Positions 8,528 to 17,556 of a stretch of DNA of 64,000 nucleotides are shown here, piece by piece. This DNA comes from Corynebacterium uterequi (GTDB lineage: Bacteria > Actinomycetota > Actinomycetes > Mycobacteriales > Mycobacteriaceae), in assembly GCF_001021065.1 (NCBI RefSeq), contig NZ_CP011546.1, forward strand, positions 2,355,438 through 2,419,437. The letters run 5' to 3'. The notes under the pieces were generated by a model. It was not told the origin of the DNA. It ran no database searches and saw only the letters and a list, made by a program, of their open reading frames with translations. A program made the translations under genes and the position numbers. The number at the start of each line of letters is the position of its first letter. The first letter of the stretch is position 1.

Positions 8528-10501
8528 TTAGGCGCGGAGCCGGGAGACCACCTCGATGGCGCTTACCGCGGCCTTGTCGGTTTCCTGAAGCAGCCACGCG
8601 TCCGTGCCCGGGATGGGTGGAGCCAGGGCCGTGTCGGGGTACTGCGTGTGGGCCGGCAGGCCGACGAGGTGCAAGCGGGGATCCTGTTCGCCGCTGGGGG
8701 TGATCGTCCGCCGGCTGTGAGGGTCTTGCTCCGGCGAGCAGGTGGCCCACCGCTCGCCGGCGCTGGTGACCTCGGTGAAGGGGCGGAGGCGGCCCGACTC
8801 GGTGAGGCTGCGGGCCAGCGGGTCGGCCTGTTCGCGCCGATAGTCGGGCTTGGCTACCCAGGCGTCGAGCAGCGCTGTACCCACGTGCGCCGTCTCGCCC
8901 GACGACGGCGAGCTCAGCGCCCACCGCCCATCGTCGACGCTGAGCTGCGGGTTGCGGCCCACGAAGCGGACGATGCCGGCGTCGACGAGGGCGAGCAGTT
9001 GGCGCGTGCGATGCAGCGGCGGGCCCGACGCGACGAGCGCGCCGAGGTTGATGGCGTCGGTGAACACGCCGCGGCGAGACTCCGCGGTGTAGCGGCCTTC
9101 CGCCCCGAGCACTTGGGTGGGTTTCCACGCCGAGCCCAGGGCCCAGAGCGCGGCACGCACGGGCGACTCCGGGCCTTTCTCGGACTCGGTGAGGTCCTCG
9201 ATCATGCGTCCGACGAGGTAGTGGGTGAGTTCCTCGCTGGAGTCGAAACTGACGTCGAGCGGGCGCAGCCAGCGCAGCAGGGAGAACTGGGTTGTGGTGA
9301 GGCGGGTGATGACGGCGTCGACGGCCGAGATGCCGTAGTCGGGCTGGTGTGGGTCGATCGTGGCGTCGTCGAGCGCGTCGATGATGCCCTCGATAGGCGT
9401 GCGCAGTGCCTCCGGTGCTTCCCGGGCGAGGGTGGTGACGTAGGCCTGGTAGACGTCGCGTAGGACGGCCGGCCACACCTCGGTGGAGTAGTCGATGCTG
9501 GCCTTGGCTGTTCGCTTCGAGAGCTCGGCGATGGCGGCGTCGAGCCGCGGAAGCGAGGCCGGCGTTGGCAGCCCGCCGTCGTCGGACTGCGGGAGGAAGG
9601 GGTAGCCGCGCCGCGAGGAGGCAAGGAAGCGCGGCTCCCGGCCGCTGGCCTCGTAATGCAGCCCCCAGGCGTGGGTGGGGTCGTCGACGAAGCACCCGCC
9701 GCGTTCCTCGGTGGTGAGGATGAGTGAGTCGATGAAACTCATCCCCAACCCCCGGGAGAGGACAGTCTCGCCCGGGCTGAGGGAGCGGACGTCTTGTTCG
9801 ATGGGGTTGTCCGGGCGTAGCCAAGTCAGTTGCGGGTGTTCGCGGAGCTGGGCGGTGATCCACCGCTGTTCTTCGTTGTCGGCCTGGTGGTACCAGCCGG
9901 GAACGATGATGGTGGCATCGGCGTGGATCTCGGTGGAATCGTCGAGGGTGATGAGGTCGCGCTCGCCGGCGTCGGCGATCGCCGTGGCGCGGGCGTAGTG
10001 CTCGGTCACGTGAACCCACTCTGGCAGCGAGTCCACCGCGGAGTGAAAGAACCACCGCACGTAGTGTCCGTAGAGCGCCCTGGGGAGGTAGGAAGCCGGC
10101 TGTATCGCCGCGAGGTCCTCAGCAGGAAAGGAATTAAAGACAGATCGGTCTACCGGGTGGCGGCGGAGGTAGTCACGCTTGGCGTCACTGAGCTGTTCGA
10201 CGTCCCCGAGCAGCGCCCGGATCCATTCGTAGACGGTCGGGCCTTCGACGACGGGCGCACCCACCGTGGAGCCGGGCTCGGTGAACAGGGTCATGCCGTG
10301 GGCGAAGGTGTTCATGCACAGGCTTTGCGGCTGGTCAACGTCCCAGATTCGCCCGCCTCCGTGCTGTGCGTCGTCGATGAGGTGGAGCTTAAGGCGCGCG
10401 GGGTGGCCGGCGGCGGCATTGAGTTGAGCAGAAAGGCGCTCGACTGTGGATGCTCCGCGCGGCCCGAGGCCGATGACAGCGATCGCGGGGGTGGTGGGCA
10501 T
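8528..10501 (-). CDS. FAD/NAD(P)-binding protein
   Basis: 657-aa cytosolic flavoprotein. The N-terminus AIAVIGLGPRGASTVERLSA is the dinucleotide-binding signature of the FAD-NAD(P)-binding family (PF13454-like, residues ~6-200); ATIIVPGWYH and LSRGLGMSFIDSLI are further Rossmann-type elements. No signal peptide or membrane segment is seen, and the substrate is unknown. It is the last gene of a leftward run behind a TetR gene (98-bp gap) and an iron-box-controlled ECF/ABC set. Two direct repeats upstream suggest control by that TetR protein. A reductase role in releasing metal from an imported chelate is possible but only inferred. Confidence 0.75.
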   Translation of the reverse strand: MPTTPAIAVIGLGPRGASTVERLSAQLNAAAGHPARLKLHLIDDAQHGGGRIWDVDQPQSLCMNTFAHGMTLFTEPGSTVGAPVVEGPTVYEWIRALLGDVEQLSDAKRDYLRRHPVDRSVFNSFPAEDLAAIQPASYLPRALYGHYVRWFFHSAVDSLPEWVHVTEHYARATAIADAGERDLITLDDSTEIHADATIIVPGWYHQADNEEQRWITAQLREHPQLTWLRPDNPIEQDVRSLSPGETVLSRGLGMSFIDSLILTTEERGGCFVDDPTHAWGLHYEASGREPRFLASSRRGYPFLPQSDDGGLPTPASLPRLDAAIAELSKRTAKASIDYSTEVWPAVLRDVYQAYVTTLAREAPEALRTPIEGIIDALDDATIDPHQPDYGISAVDAVITRLTTTQFSLLRWLRPLDVSFDSSEELTHYLVGRMIEDLTESEKGPESPVRAALWALGSAWKPTQVLGAEGRYTAESRRGVFTDAINLGALVASGPPLHRTRQLLALVDAGIVRFVGRNPQLSVDDGRWALSSPSSGETAHVGTALLDAWVAKPDYRREQADPLARSLTESGRLRPFTEVTSAGERWATCSPEQDPHSRRTITPSGEQDPRLHLVGLPAHTQYPDTALAPPIPGTDAWLLQETDKAAVSAIEVVSRLRA

Positions 10502-10533
10502 GGGATCGTCTCCAGACTGAACAGTAACTTATT

Positions 10534-10583
10534 ACATACCTATCGGTCTAGATGAGACTACTTAAAGTATACCGAACTGTCTA
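10534..10583 (-). promoter_or_regulatory. Direct-repeat operator candidate upstream of the FAD/NAD(P) gene
   Basis: On the minus strand TAGAC-N5-GGTAT occurs twice, at 10583-10567 and 10550-10534, with starts 33 bp apart (about three helical turns), in the 98 bp between the tetR stop and the flavoprotein start. The region is AT-rich. Same-face repeats upstream of a gene beside a TetR gene are typical operators, but which protein binds is inferred. Confidence 0.45.
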
Positions 10584-10599
10584 TAATTCTATTCGGCCG

Positions 10600-11208
10600 C
10601 TACAACCCCGGCCACTCCCGCTCCAGGCCGGCGATGATGAACTCGACCTTGTCCGGCAGGTTTCCCCGGTCCCGGTACTCCGGACGGAAGGAGAACATCG
10701 CCCCCTCGGCGGCGCTTTCGGCGGCTGCGGCGTCGTCGAGACGGCGGTAGGCGACCACGCCCATGTGGGTGTTGATTGTGATGTCGCCGAGGAAGTCCAG
10801 GGCGAAGGCCGCCTGCGGCCGGGTCACCCCGAACGCGGCCAGCCGGTCGGCGAGCTGGTCGAAGGCGTCGTTACTGCGGCGCTGGACCGCAGGGTTAAGC
10901 AGGATCACCTGCGCCAACCCGGGGTAGTTGTCGAACATCCCCCAGATCGTGTCCACGTAGGTGCGCAGGAAGTCCTGCCACGTGGCGGCGTCGATGTTCG
11001 CTAAGCCGCTGGCTGTCAGCGCGTGGTCGGCGCACGCGGCGAGCAGCTGCTCCCGGGACTGCACCACCCGGTAGATCGCCGAGGTGGCCATCCCTAGCCG
11101 GGAGGCCACCTTCGCCATGGTCAGCTCGGCGAGGTCCAGCTCTAGCGCCGCGGTGACCACGTCCTGCGACGCGAAGCGCGGCTTCGGGCCGGTCTTTAAG
11201 GGTGTCAT
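10600..11208 (-). CDS. TetR family transcriptional regulator
   Basis: 202-aa regulator. The N-terminal helix-turn-helix reads AELTMAKVASRLGMATSAIYRVV (about residues 26-48), and the rest is an all-helical ligand-binding region. The ATG at 11208 (MTPLKTGPKPRF) is preferred over an upstream extension of 40 residues, because the HTH then lies at the usual distance from the N-terminus and the gene starts 10 bp after the ABC-transporter stop. It is probably the last gene of the ECF/ABC operon. A likely target is the repeat pair in front of the flavoprotein gene; the ligand is unknown. Confidence 0.85.
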   Translation of the reverse strand: MTPLKTGPKPRFASQDVVTAALELDLAELTMAKVASRLGMATSAIYRVVQSREQLLAACADHALTASGLANIDAATWQDFLRTYVDTIWGMFDNYPGLAQVILLNPAVQRRSNDAFDQLADRLAAFGVTRPQAAFALDFLGDITINTHMGVVAYRRLDDAAAAESAAEGAMFSFRPEYRDRGNLPDKVEFIIAGLEREWPGL

Positions 11209-11218
11209 GCACCCAACG

Positions 11219-12955
11219 CTATACCAGCGACCACCCGGCGGCCGCCTCGCGGGCGCGCCAGAAGGCCTGGTACCGCGGGCACCGTTCGATGAGCTCGGCG
11301 TGCGAGCCTGCGTCGTCGATGCGCCCATCGGCGGTGAACATGTAGATGCGGTCAGCGTTGGCGATGGTGTCCAGCTTGTGGGCGATAACGACCACCGTCG
11401 ATGTGCGGCGGAGTTGGTCCACCGCGGCCATGATGTGCTCCTCGTTGGCGGCGTCGAGGCTGCTCGTGGCCTCGTCGAACAAGACGATGGGGGACTTCTT
11501 CAGCAGCGCCCGGGCGATGGAGACGCGCTGGCGTTCCCCGCCGGATAGTTTCGCGCCCGCCTCCCCGACTGCGGTCTCCCAGCCGTCGGGCAGGCGCGAA
11601 ACGATCTCACCCACGCCGGCCAGCTTCCCGGCGGCGCGGATCTCGTCCGTCGACGCCGCCGGGTTGCCGACGGCAATATTCGCCTCCAGGGTGTCATCGA
11701 AGAGGTACACGTCCTGGAACACCAGCGACAGCTGCTCCATGAGCTGACGGGTGGTGTGCTGGCGGACGTCGACGCCGCCAACGCTCACCACGCCGGAGTC
11801 CACGTCGTAGAAGCGGCTCATGAGCATGGCGGTGGTGGTCTTGCCGCAGCCCGACGGGCCGACCAGGGCCACCATCTCGCCGGGGTGGGCGTCGATGGAG
11901 ACGTCTTGAAGGACCGGGGCGTCGTCGTAGGCGAAGCTGACGCGGTCTAGCCGCAGCGAACCGGGGGCGGACAGCTGCGCGGGGGCCTCCGGTTCGGCCA
12001 GCGGATCGAGAGTGAGGACGTCCGCCACCGCGTCGAGGTCCTCCTTCGCCGACTCGATGGCGATGGCGGAGCTGCCGATGAGGCTGAGCACGTCCATCGC
12101 CCGCAAGGCGGCGATGATGAGCCCCAACGCCGAACCGACGCTGATGACCCCGGCCGCGGCGAAGGACACGGCCGCCAGAACCAGGGCGACGACGGTGGTC
12201 TGCGCCGCCGCCCCGGAACACATCAGCCCCAGGGACTCCAGCCACAGGCACCGCCGACGGGTGCGCAACCAGCGATCCTGGGCGGTGGTCAGTTCGTCGA
12301 AGCTCTCCGAGCGCCCCGACGAGCGCAGCTCCGGCTGGCAGGTGGCGAACTCCACGAGGCGGCCGGTGAGCTCCACCTCTACCGGGGTGGTTCGTTGGAA
12401 GGCGTGACGGGCGATCCGCGAGCCCAGCGCCGTGAGCGCCCAGCACAGCAGCAGCCCGCCGGTGAGCGTCGCCCCGACGCGGACGTCCCACAGCCAGCAG
12501 CCCACCAACAACGTGAGCATGGAGGCGGAGGCCGCGTGCAGCGGTGCCAGGCCGTGGGCCACGATCTGGCCGGTTTGCATGAGCTGCGAGGACACCAGCC
12601 GGGATAGGGTGGCCGCGCGGGCGGCGGTGAACCAGCCCAGGGGAGCGGTCGCTACCTTCAGCCCGATGCGTTCGTGGATCCGGTCGAGGAACCCCAGCGC
12701 CATCGCATAGGAGGTTTCCGCCCGGCAGAATTGCGCGACGGCGCCGATGACCGCCAACGCCACCAGTGCCCACACCAGCCCGGCGCTGGTGCGGCCCGCC
12801 GCCAGGGCGTCGGCGGCCGGGACCAGCAGGAACAGTCCCAGGCCCTCGGTGACGCCGATGAACAACGCCAACCACAAGGTGCGCGCGAGGAGGGGATCGT
12901 CGCCGGAGACCGCGCGGATTCCCGCGGGGACGGTGGTCCGAAATAGTGCATTCAT
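11219..12955 (-). CDS. ABC exporter-fold half-transporter (TMD-NBD), second of pair
   Basis: 578-aa half-transporter with an N-terminal six-helix membrane domain (about residues 20-310) and a C-terminal ATPase: Walker A GPSGCGKT, signature LSGGERQR, Walker B IVLFDEATSSLD. It lies 13 bp after the partner gene and should form a heterodimer with it. Exporter-fold pairs next to iron boxes are known as siderophore importers (IrtAB, YbtPQ) as well as exporters, so transport direction cannot be read from the fold. Here the neighbours are an ECF transporter and a TetR gene. Confidence 0.88.
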   Translation of the reverse strand: MNALFRTTVPAGIRAVSGDDPLLARTLWLALFIGVTEGLGLFLLVPAADALAAGRTSAGLVWALVALAVIGAVAQFCRAETSYAMALGFLDRIHERIGLKVATAPLGWFTAARAATLSRLVSSQLMQTGQIVAHGLAPLHAASASMLTLLVGCWLWDVRVGATLTGGLLLCWALTALGSRIARHAFQRTTPVEVELTGRLVEFATCQPELRSSGRSESFDELTTAQDRWLRTRRRCLWLESLGLMCSGAAAQTTVVALVLAAVSFAAAGVISVGSALGLIIAALRAMDVLSLIGSSAIAIESAKEDLDAVADVLTLDPLAEPEAPAQLSAPGSLRLDRVSFAYDDAPVLQDVSIDAHPGEMVALVGPSGCGKTTTAMLMSRFYDVDSGVVSVGGVDVRQHTTRQLMEQLSLVFQDVYLFDDTLEANIAVGNPAASTDEIRAAGKLAGVGEIVSRLPDGWETAVGEAGAKLSGGERQRVSIARALLKKSPIVLFDEATSSLDAANEEHIMAAVDQLRRTSTVVVIAHKLDTIANADRIYMFTADGRIDDAGSHAELIERCPRYQAFWRAREAAAGWSLV

Positions 12956-12968
12956 GACAAAAGCGTCC

Positions 12969-14705
12969 TTAGCCCGCGAGCGCGGCGTAGTAGGGATTGA
13001 CGGCGGCCACCTCGGCCGGCGTGCCGGAGGCGACGAGCCGGCCGGATTCTAAGACGACGACCTGGTCCACGCCCCGGATCGCTTCCGGGCGATGGCCGAT
13101 GACGAGCACGGTCCGCCCCCGCGCGAGGGTGGACAGCGCCTGCTGGATAAGGGCCTCGTTCTCCGGGTCTGCGTAGGCGGTGGCCTCGTCGAGGACCAGC
13201 ACGGGGGCGTCGATGAGCAGGGCGCGGGCGATGGCCACCCGTTGCGCCTGCCCGCCGGAGAGGAAGATCTCCTCGCCGTAGACGGAGTCGTAGCCGTCGG
13301 GCAGCGCCAGGATGTCGTCGTGGATGCGGGCGGCCTTCGCCGCGGCCTCGACGTCGGCGCGGGTGGCGTCGGGCCGACCGAGGGCGATGTTGTCATGCAG
13401 CGACGCCCGGATGAGCTTGGGGTTTTGCAGCACGAAGGACACCGTGCGGTAGAGCTGCTCGGCGGAGAGGGAGGCGACGTCCACGCCGCCGATGGTGACC
13501 GCGCCCGACGTCGGATCGAAGAAGCGCGCGAGCAGGCAGGCGCACGTGGACTTGCCGGAACCGCTCGGGCCGATGAGGGCGGTGACCGTGCCCTCGGGCA
13601 GGGCGAAGGAGACGTGGTCGATTGCCGTGTCCGACGTGTCGTCGCTGCGGTAGGAGAAGGAGACGTCGTCGAAGCGGACGTCGTAGGTGCTCGGCAGGTG
13701 GGGAGCCGTCGCCGCTGGTAGTTGCTCGGTGTGCAGTAGGGTGACGATGCGATGCGCCGCCGCGCCGGCGAGCTGATACGACCAGCCCGCGGTGGCGAAG
13801 GTGGTGATGCACGCCGGCAGGGTCAGCGCGATGAGCGTGGTGGTGAGCACCTCGGCGAAGCTCACCCAGCCGGCCTGGACCATGAGCGTGCCGACGCCGA
13901 TGTTGATGGCCAGCAGCAACGGCACCGCGACGATCGCTTCGCCGATCGCGGAAAGCCTAAGCAGGGGCCCACACCAGCCCCGGTAGAACACCGAAAAGTC
14001 CTTCGTGGCCCGACGGTACGCACCGTGCGCCTGGCCGGTGACGCCGAACGCCTTGACCACGGTGATGCCGCGGGCGAACTCCAGCATGGTGGCGGAGACG
14101 TCGCCCAACCGGTGGTCCATCTCCATCGTCTTGTCTCCCATGCCCCGAAGCTGCACCATCATGGTCAGTGCGTAGACGATAATCGCGGAGATGGCCAGCA
14201 ACCCCAGGCGGTAATCCACGAAGAACGCGAAGACCAGCGTCACCACCGGCTGCACGACGGCGATGGTCATGTCCACCGGCGCGTGCGCGACCAGCTGGTG
14301 GATCTGGGCAATGTCATCGTGGAGGCTCTTGCGGAAACGCCCCGAATTGGTGTCTGTGAACCACCCCAGTGGCGCTGAGGCCAGCCGGTTAATCATGCGT
14401 TGGCGCAGCACAAAGCCCAGTTTGATGTCCCCGAAGTGGGTAATCGTGAGGCCGATGAAGTAGATGAGCAGCCGCAGGCAGAACGCGGAAATCAGCCACA
14501 TTCCCACTGTCATCATGCGGTCCCGGTCGGCGCCCTCGGCGGCCAGGCGGGCCAGTTCTAAGAAGGCGACGTAGGGCGCGATGGCGAGTACTGAGGCGAT
14601 GACGGCCAACACCCGGGCGAGGAGGATGTGCCCTTGGATAGGGCCGAGCACCTCCTTTAATGCCTTCTGCCCGCTGCGCGGGCTGGTTGGGGTTTTCTCC
14701 GTCAT
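12969..14705 (-). CDS. ABC exporter-fold half-transporter (TMD-NBD), first of pair
   Basis: 578-aa half-transporter of the same build as its neighbour. The membrane domain covers about residues 30-310. The ATPase has GPSGSGKST, LSGGQAQR and VLVLDEATAYADPENEALIQ. The DEATAYADPEN variant resembles, from memory, the D-loop region of YbtP/YbtQ and IrtA/IrtB-type siderophore ABC proteins more than the usual DEATSALD. The start overlaps the stop of the ECF ATPase gene by 4 bp, so the two are translationally coupled. Substrate and direction are inferred only from the iron box at 17448. Confidence 0.88.
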   Translation of the reverse strand: MTEKTPTSPRSGQKALKEVLGPIQGHILLARVLAVIASVLAIAPYVAFLELARLAAEGADRDRMMTVGMWLISAFCLRLLIYFIGLTITHFGDIKLGFVLRQRMINRLASAPLGWFTDTNSGRFRKSLHDDIAQIHQLVAHAPVDMTIAVVQPVVTLVFAFFVDYRLGLLAISAIIVYALTMMVQLRGMGDKTMEMDHRLGDVSATMLEFARGITVVKAFGVTGQAHGAYRRATKDFSVFYRGWCGPLLRLSAIGEAIVAVPLLLAINIGVGTLMVQAGWVSFAEVLTTTLIALTLPACITTFATAGWSYQLAGAAAHRIVTLLHTEQLPAATAPHLPSTYDVRFDDVSFSYRSDDTSDTAIDHVSFALPEGTVTALIGPSGSGKSTCACLLARFFDPTSGAVTIGGVDVASLSAEQLYRTVSFVLQNPKLIRASLHDNIALGRPDATRADVEAAAKAARIHDDILALPDGYDSVYGEEIFLSGGQAQRVAIARALLIDAPVLVLDEATAYADPENEALIQQALSTLARGRTVLVIGHRPEAIRGVDQVVVLESGRLVASGTPAEVAAVNPYYAALAG

Positions 14706-16066
14706 GGGGTGTCCTTTCGGGTGTCAGTGAGGTCGATGCGGGCGTCGGCGCACGCGTGAAGGAACTCGGTGTCGTGGCTGATCGCAATGACCACGTGGCC
14801 GCGTTCGGCGAGCACGCGCAGCTGGGTGGCGATGCCGCGCAGGTGGCGCAGATCCACCCCGGAGGTGGGTTCGTCGAAGATGATGACGTCGCGGTGTTGC
14901 TCCAGCGCCGTGGCCACGACGAGGCGCTGCTGCTGTCCGCCGGATAACGACAACGGGTGGCGGTCGGCGACCTCGGCCAGTCCCAGGGGAGCGAGGTAGT
15001 CCGGGTGGGCCTCCTTGTCCACCCGGTCGGCGAAGAGCTGGTGGCGGACGTCCTGCATGACCAAAAAGCAGTCCGACGCGCGCAGCGCCCGGCCGTTGAG
15101 CGTCATCCGGGCGGCCCGGTTGGAGCGCAAGAAGCCGCAGAGGACGTTGGCCAGGGTGGTCTTTCCGCACCCGTTGGCGCCGGTCACGGCGGTGACCGCC
15201 CCGGCGGGGAAGACCATATCTGGGTAGGTGAGCTCCGGGGCGCGGCGACGGGTGATGCGTAAGCCTGTCACGTGCAGTCCGGTGACGCTCGGGTCCGTCG
15301 GCGCGGGGACGGTGAGGGGTTCGTCGGTGAGGCTGCGCAGCCCGAGGCGCTCGCGTTCGTCGTTGCTCAGGGCGAAGAACTCGGCACCGCTGAAGCGGTG
15401 CTGAATTCGACCCTGGTCGATGTATAGAGCCTGGTCGATGAGCCCGCGGAGGTAGTGCAGGCGATGCTCGGTGACCAGAAGCGTCGTCCCGGCGCGGCGC
15501 AGCCGGTCGATGAGGGACGCCACCGCCGCGATGCCCACCCCGTCGAGGTTGGAGGTGGGTTCGTCGCAGACGATGACGTCCGTCTGTTGCGCCAGCGCCT
15601 GGGCGAAGGCGACGCGTTGGATCTGCCCGCCGGACAGCGAGCCGAGGCGGCGATCGAGCAGGCCGTCCACGCCCGTCGCGGCCGCGGCGTCGCGCACCGC
15701 GGCGCGGATGACCTCGGCAGACAGGCCGTGGTTGGCCGGGGCGAAGCTGAGCTCGGAGCCGACCTCGGTGGTGAAGAATTGCTGGCGAGGGTGCTGCATG
15801 ACGCTCGCGCAGCACGCGCCGGAGGAGGTGAGGTCCGCCTCGGCGATGGAGATGCCGTCGACGGCGACGGTGCCGCCAAGCCGCCCCGGGTAGAAGTGGG
15901 GGACCAGGCCGGTGATGAGCCGGACGACCGTCGACTTGCCACTTCCCGAGGGCCCGCACAGCAGCGTCACCGAGCCGCGGGGCAGTTGCAGGTTAAGGTC
16001 ATCGACTCCCGTGCCGGTGCCGTCGTAGCGGAAGGAGGCGTCGGTGAGCGACACGATGTTAGCCAC
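14702..16066 (-). CDS. ECF transporter ATPase with two fused nucleotide-binding domains
   Basis: 454-aa energy-coupling-factor ATPase joining A and A' in one chain. Domain 1 (about 1-220): GPSGSGKST, LSGGQIQR, VIVCDEPTSNLDG. Domain 2 (about 240-454): GANGCGKTT, LSGGQQQR, VIIFDEPTSGVD. Both sites keep their Walker and signature residues, so both look catalytic. It overlaps the T-component gene by 8 bp upstream and the ABC half-transporter by 4 bp downstream. With T and S it makes a complete micronutrient importer. Confidence 0.93.
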   Translation of the reverse strand: MANIVSLTDASFRYDGTGTGVDDLNLQLPRGSVTLLCGPSGSGKSTVVRLITGLVPHFYPGRLGGTVAVDGISIAEADLTSSGACCASVMQHPRQQFFTTEVGSELSFAPANHGLSAEVIRAAVRDAAAATGVDGLLDRRLGSLSGGQIQRVAFAQALAQQTDVIVCDEPTSNLDGVGIAAVASLIDRLRRAGTTLLVTEHRLHYLRGLIDQALYIDQGRIQHRFSGAEFFALSNDERERLGLRSLTDEPLTVPAPTDPSVTGLHVTGLRITRRRAPELTYPDMVFPAGAVTAVTGANGCGKTTLANVLCGFLRSNRAARMTLNGRALRASDCFLVMQDVRHQLFADRVDKEAHPDYLAPLGLAEVADRHPLSLSGGQQQRLVVATALEQHRDVIIFDEPTSGVDLRHLRGIATQLRVLAERGHVVIAISHDTEFLHACADARIDLTDTRKDTP

Positions 16067-16736
16067 GCAGGATCACCACCCACGCCAAGGCGCACAGGGC
16101 GAGGACGGCCGCGTCTACTGGGCGAAACCGCAGGTCGGACAAGGCCGTGGGCCGGGTGGCGGTTCCCATGCCGCGCAGCAGCGCCGACGCTGCTAAGGCG
16201 TCCGACGTCCGGGCCGCGGCGGCGAGGGTGGGCACGGCCACGCGTTCCGCCGAGGCCACCGGGTGCTGCAGCAGCTGCCAGCCGGTGTAGCCGCGCAGGG
16301 TCATCGCCCGCCACACCGTCTGGATCTCTACGCAGGCGATCGGCAGGAAGCGGTACAGCACCGCCAGGGGAATGATCGCCGCAGAGGGCAGGCGCAGCTG
16401 GTAGAGCGATTCGAGCACGTCGGCGAAGCGAAGGGCCAGCACGAACCAGATGGTCGACGAGCACGCCGCGATCATCCGCGTTGTCCAGTAGCCGACCGCG
16501 CCGGCGGCGTGGGTGAGGAGATTCGGCGCCAGGAAGGGAAGGTACGTCAGCACCAGCGCGGCGAACGTCGCACCCAGCAGCCACCGGGCGACCGAGGAGT
16601 AGCCGGCCACCGCTAGGCCGACGGCGGCCAGGAGGGGGATGACGGTGGCGGCCCACAGCGGCACGTGGGACATCCACGCCCAGGCGTTCGCGGTGAGGAC
16701 GACGGCCATACCGGTGCGCGGGTCTATCCGCTGCAT
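16059..16736 (-). CDS. ECF transporter T component (CbiQ family)
   Basis: 225-aa membrane protein with about five hydrophobic segments and the amphipathic coupling region (TVWRAMTLRGYTGWQLL, about residues 137-153; the A-x-x-x-RG pattern typical of EcfT). It anchors the ATPases and binds the S component. The gene starts 1 bp after the S-component stop and overlaps the ATPase gene by 8 bp. Confidence 0.88.
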   Translation of the reverse strand: MQRIDPRTGMAVVLTANAWAWMSHVPLWAATVIPLLAAVGLAVAGYSSVARWLLGATFAALVLTYLPFLAPNLLTHAAGAVGYWTTRMIAACSSTIWFVLALRFADVLESLYQLRLPSAAIIPLAVLYRFLPIACVEIQTVWRAMTLRGYTGWQLLQHPVASAERVAVPTLAAAARTSDALAASALLRGMGTATRPTALSDLRFRPVDAAVLALCALAWVVILRG

Positions 16737-16737
16737 A

Positions 16738-17400
16738 CTAGGCCAACCCGGCGCGCCGGAAGTGCTTGGCGAGGATGCGGTTGCCGAGCAGCCCGGAGGC
16801 GAAGGCGACGGCGGCCACGATGAACGTCCAGCAGATGATGAACGTGTCCGAGAAGAGCGCGTTCCAGGCGGCGCCGTAGGCCGGGTCGTTCATCGAGGTG
16901 GAGACGTAGTCGATGTAGGCCTCCCGGTTCCACAGCATGGACGCGATGGGGGAGACGATCCACATGCTGAACACGCCGTAGCCCAGCGAGTTCCACAGCG
17001 GGGAACGGAAATCCCCGATCCGGGAGATGGCCCCACCGGCGACGCCGGCGACGGTGCCGCCGACCACGGTGAGCAGGGAGTGTCCGGTGGCCACCATGAG
17101 TAGGCCGATGAGCAGGCCCATGGCGCCGAGCCCCCAGACGCGGGGCGTGCGGGCCTGGAAGAGGGTGACGACGACGGCGTTGGCGACGATGCCGATGAGC
17201 CAGCCGACGACCGATCCGACGGGGGAGAACACCCCGAGCATGCCGGTGGCGAAGAGGACGACGAAGTACACGGCGGTGAAAACACCCACGTTGACGAGGT
17301 TTCTCACGCCCGTGACTTGGGAGGCGCTGCGGCTCGTCGGGCTGGCGGTAGGCGGTGTGGATGTGGGCGGCGTGGCGGAGGGCGGCGTGGCGGCTGACAT
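16738..17400 (-). CDS. ECF transporter S component, MptD/Trep_Strep-like
   Basis: 220-aa membrane protein. After a Pro/Thr/Ser-rich N-terminal tail (about 30 residues) come six hydrophobic segments beginning VRNLVNVGVFTAVYFVVLF. The pattern matches the MptD (Trep_Strep) family of putative ECF substrate-binding subunits, whose substrates are mostly unassigned; related iron-regulated ECF S proteins handle haem in some Firmicutes. It is the first gene of the operon and has a 19-bp DtxR-like box 48 bp upstream. Repression by iron, and uptake of haem, a siderophore or another metal ligand, is the leading inference. Confidence 0.82.
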   Translation of the reverse strand: MSAATPPSATPPTSTPPTASPTSRSASQVTGVRNLVNVGVFTAVYFVVLFATGMLGVFSPVGSVVGWLIGIVANAVVVTLFQARTPRVWGLGAMGLLIGLLMVATGHSLLTVVGGTVAGVAGGAISRIGDFRSPLWNSLGYGVFSMWIVSPIASMLWNREAYIDYVSTSMNDPAYGAAWNALFSDTFIICWTFIVAAVAFASGLLGNRILAKHFRRAGLA

Positions 17401-17447
17401 GTTCGGCTCCTTGGGAGGATGTTCACTACTGACCTAGCCTCGTCCGG

Positions 17448-17466
17448 TTAGGCGAGGTTATCCTAA
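17448..17466. promoter_or_regulatory. DtxR/IdeR-type iron box before the ECF operon
   Basis: TTAGGCGAGGTTATCCTAA is a 19-bp interrupted palindrome with perfect TTAGG/CCTAA ends, agreeing with about 15 of 19 positions of the corynebacterial DtxR consensus TTAGGTTAGSCTAACCTAA. It lies 48 bp upstream of the first ECF gene, where a bound repressor would cover the promoter. Iron-dependent repression follows from the known DtxR system; binding here is inferred. Confidence 0.7.
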
Positions 17467-17556
17467 CCCTGAATGCCATTCTCGAATAGGGGTTACACGT
17501 CAGCCGGCTGAAAATACCCTCAAAGATCCAGGTCAGCCGGGCAGGACAGCCAAGAG

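Noticed and set aside
8478..8530. GCCTAGGC-type palindromes between convergent genes as a terminator
   Set aside because: The inverted repeats are short, overlap the stop codon and lack a U-tract.
8390..9463. 357-codon rightward open frame
   Set aside because: Antisense to the FAD/NAD(P)-binding gene, shadow composition.
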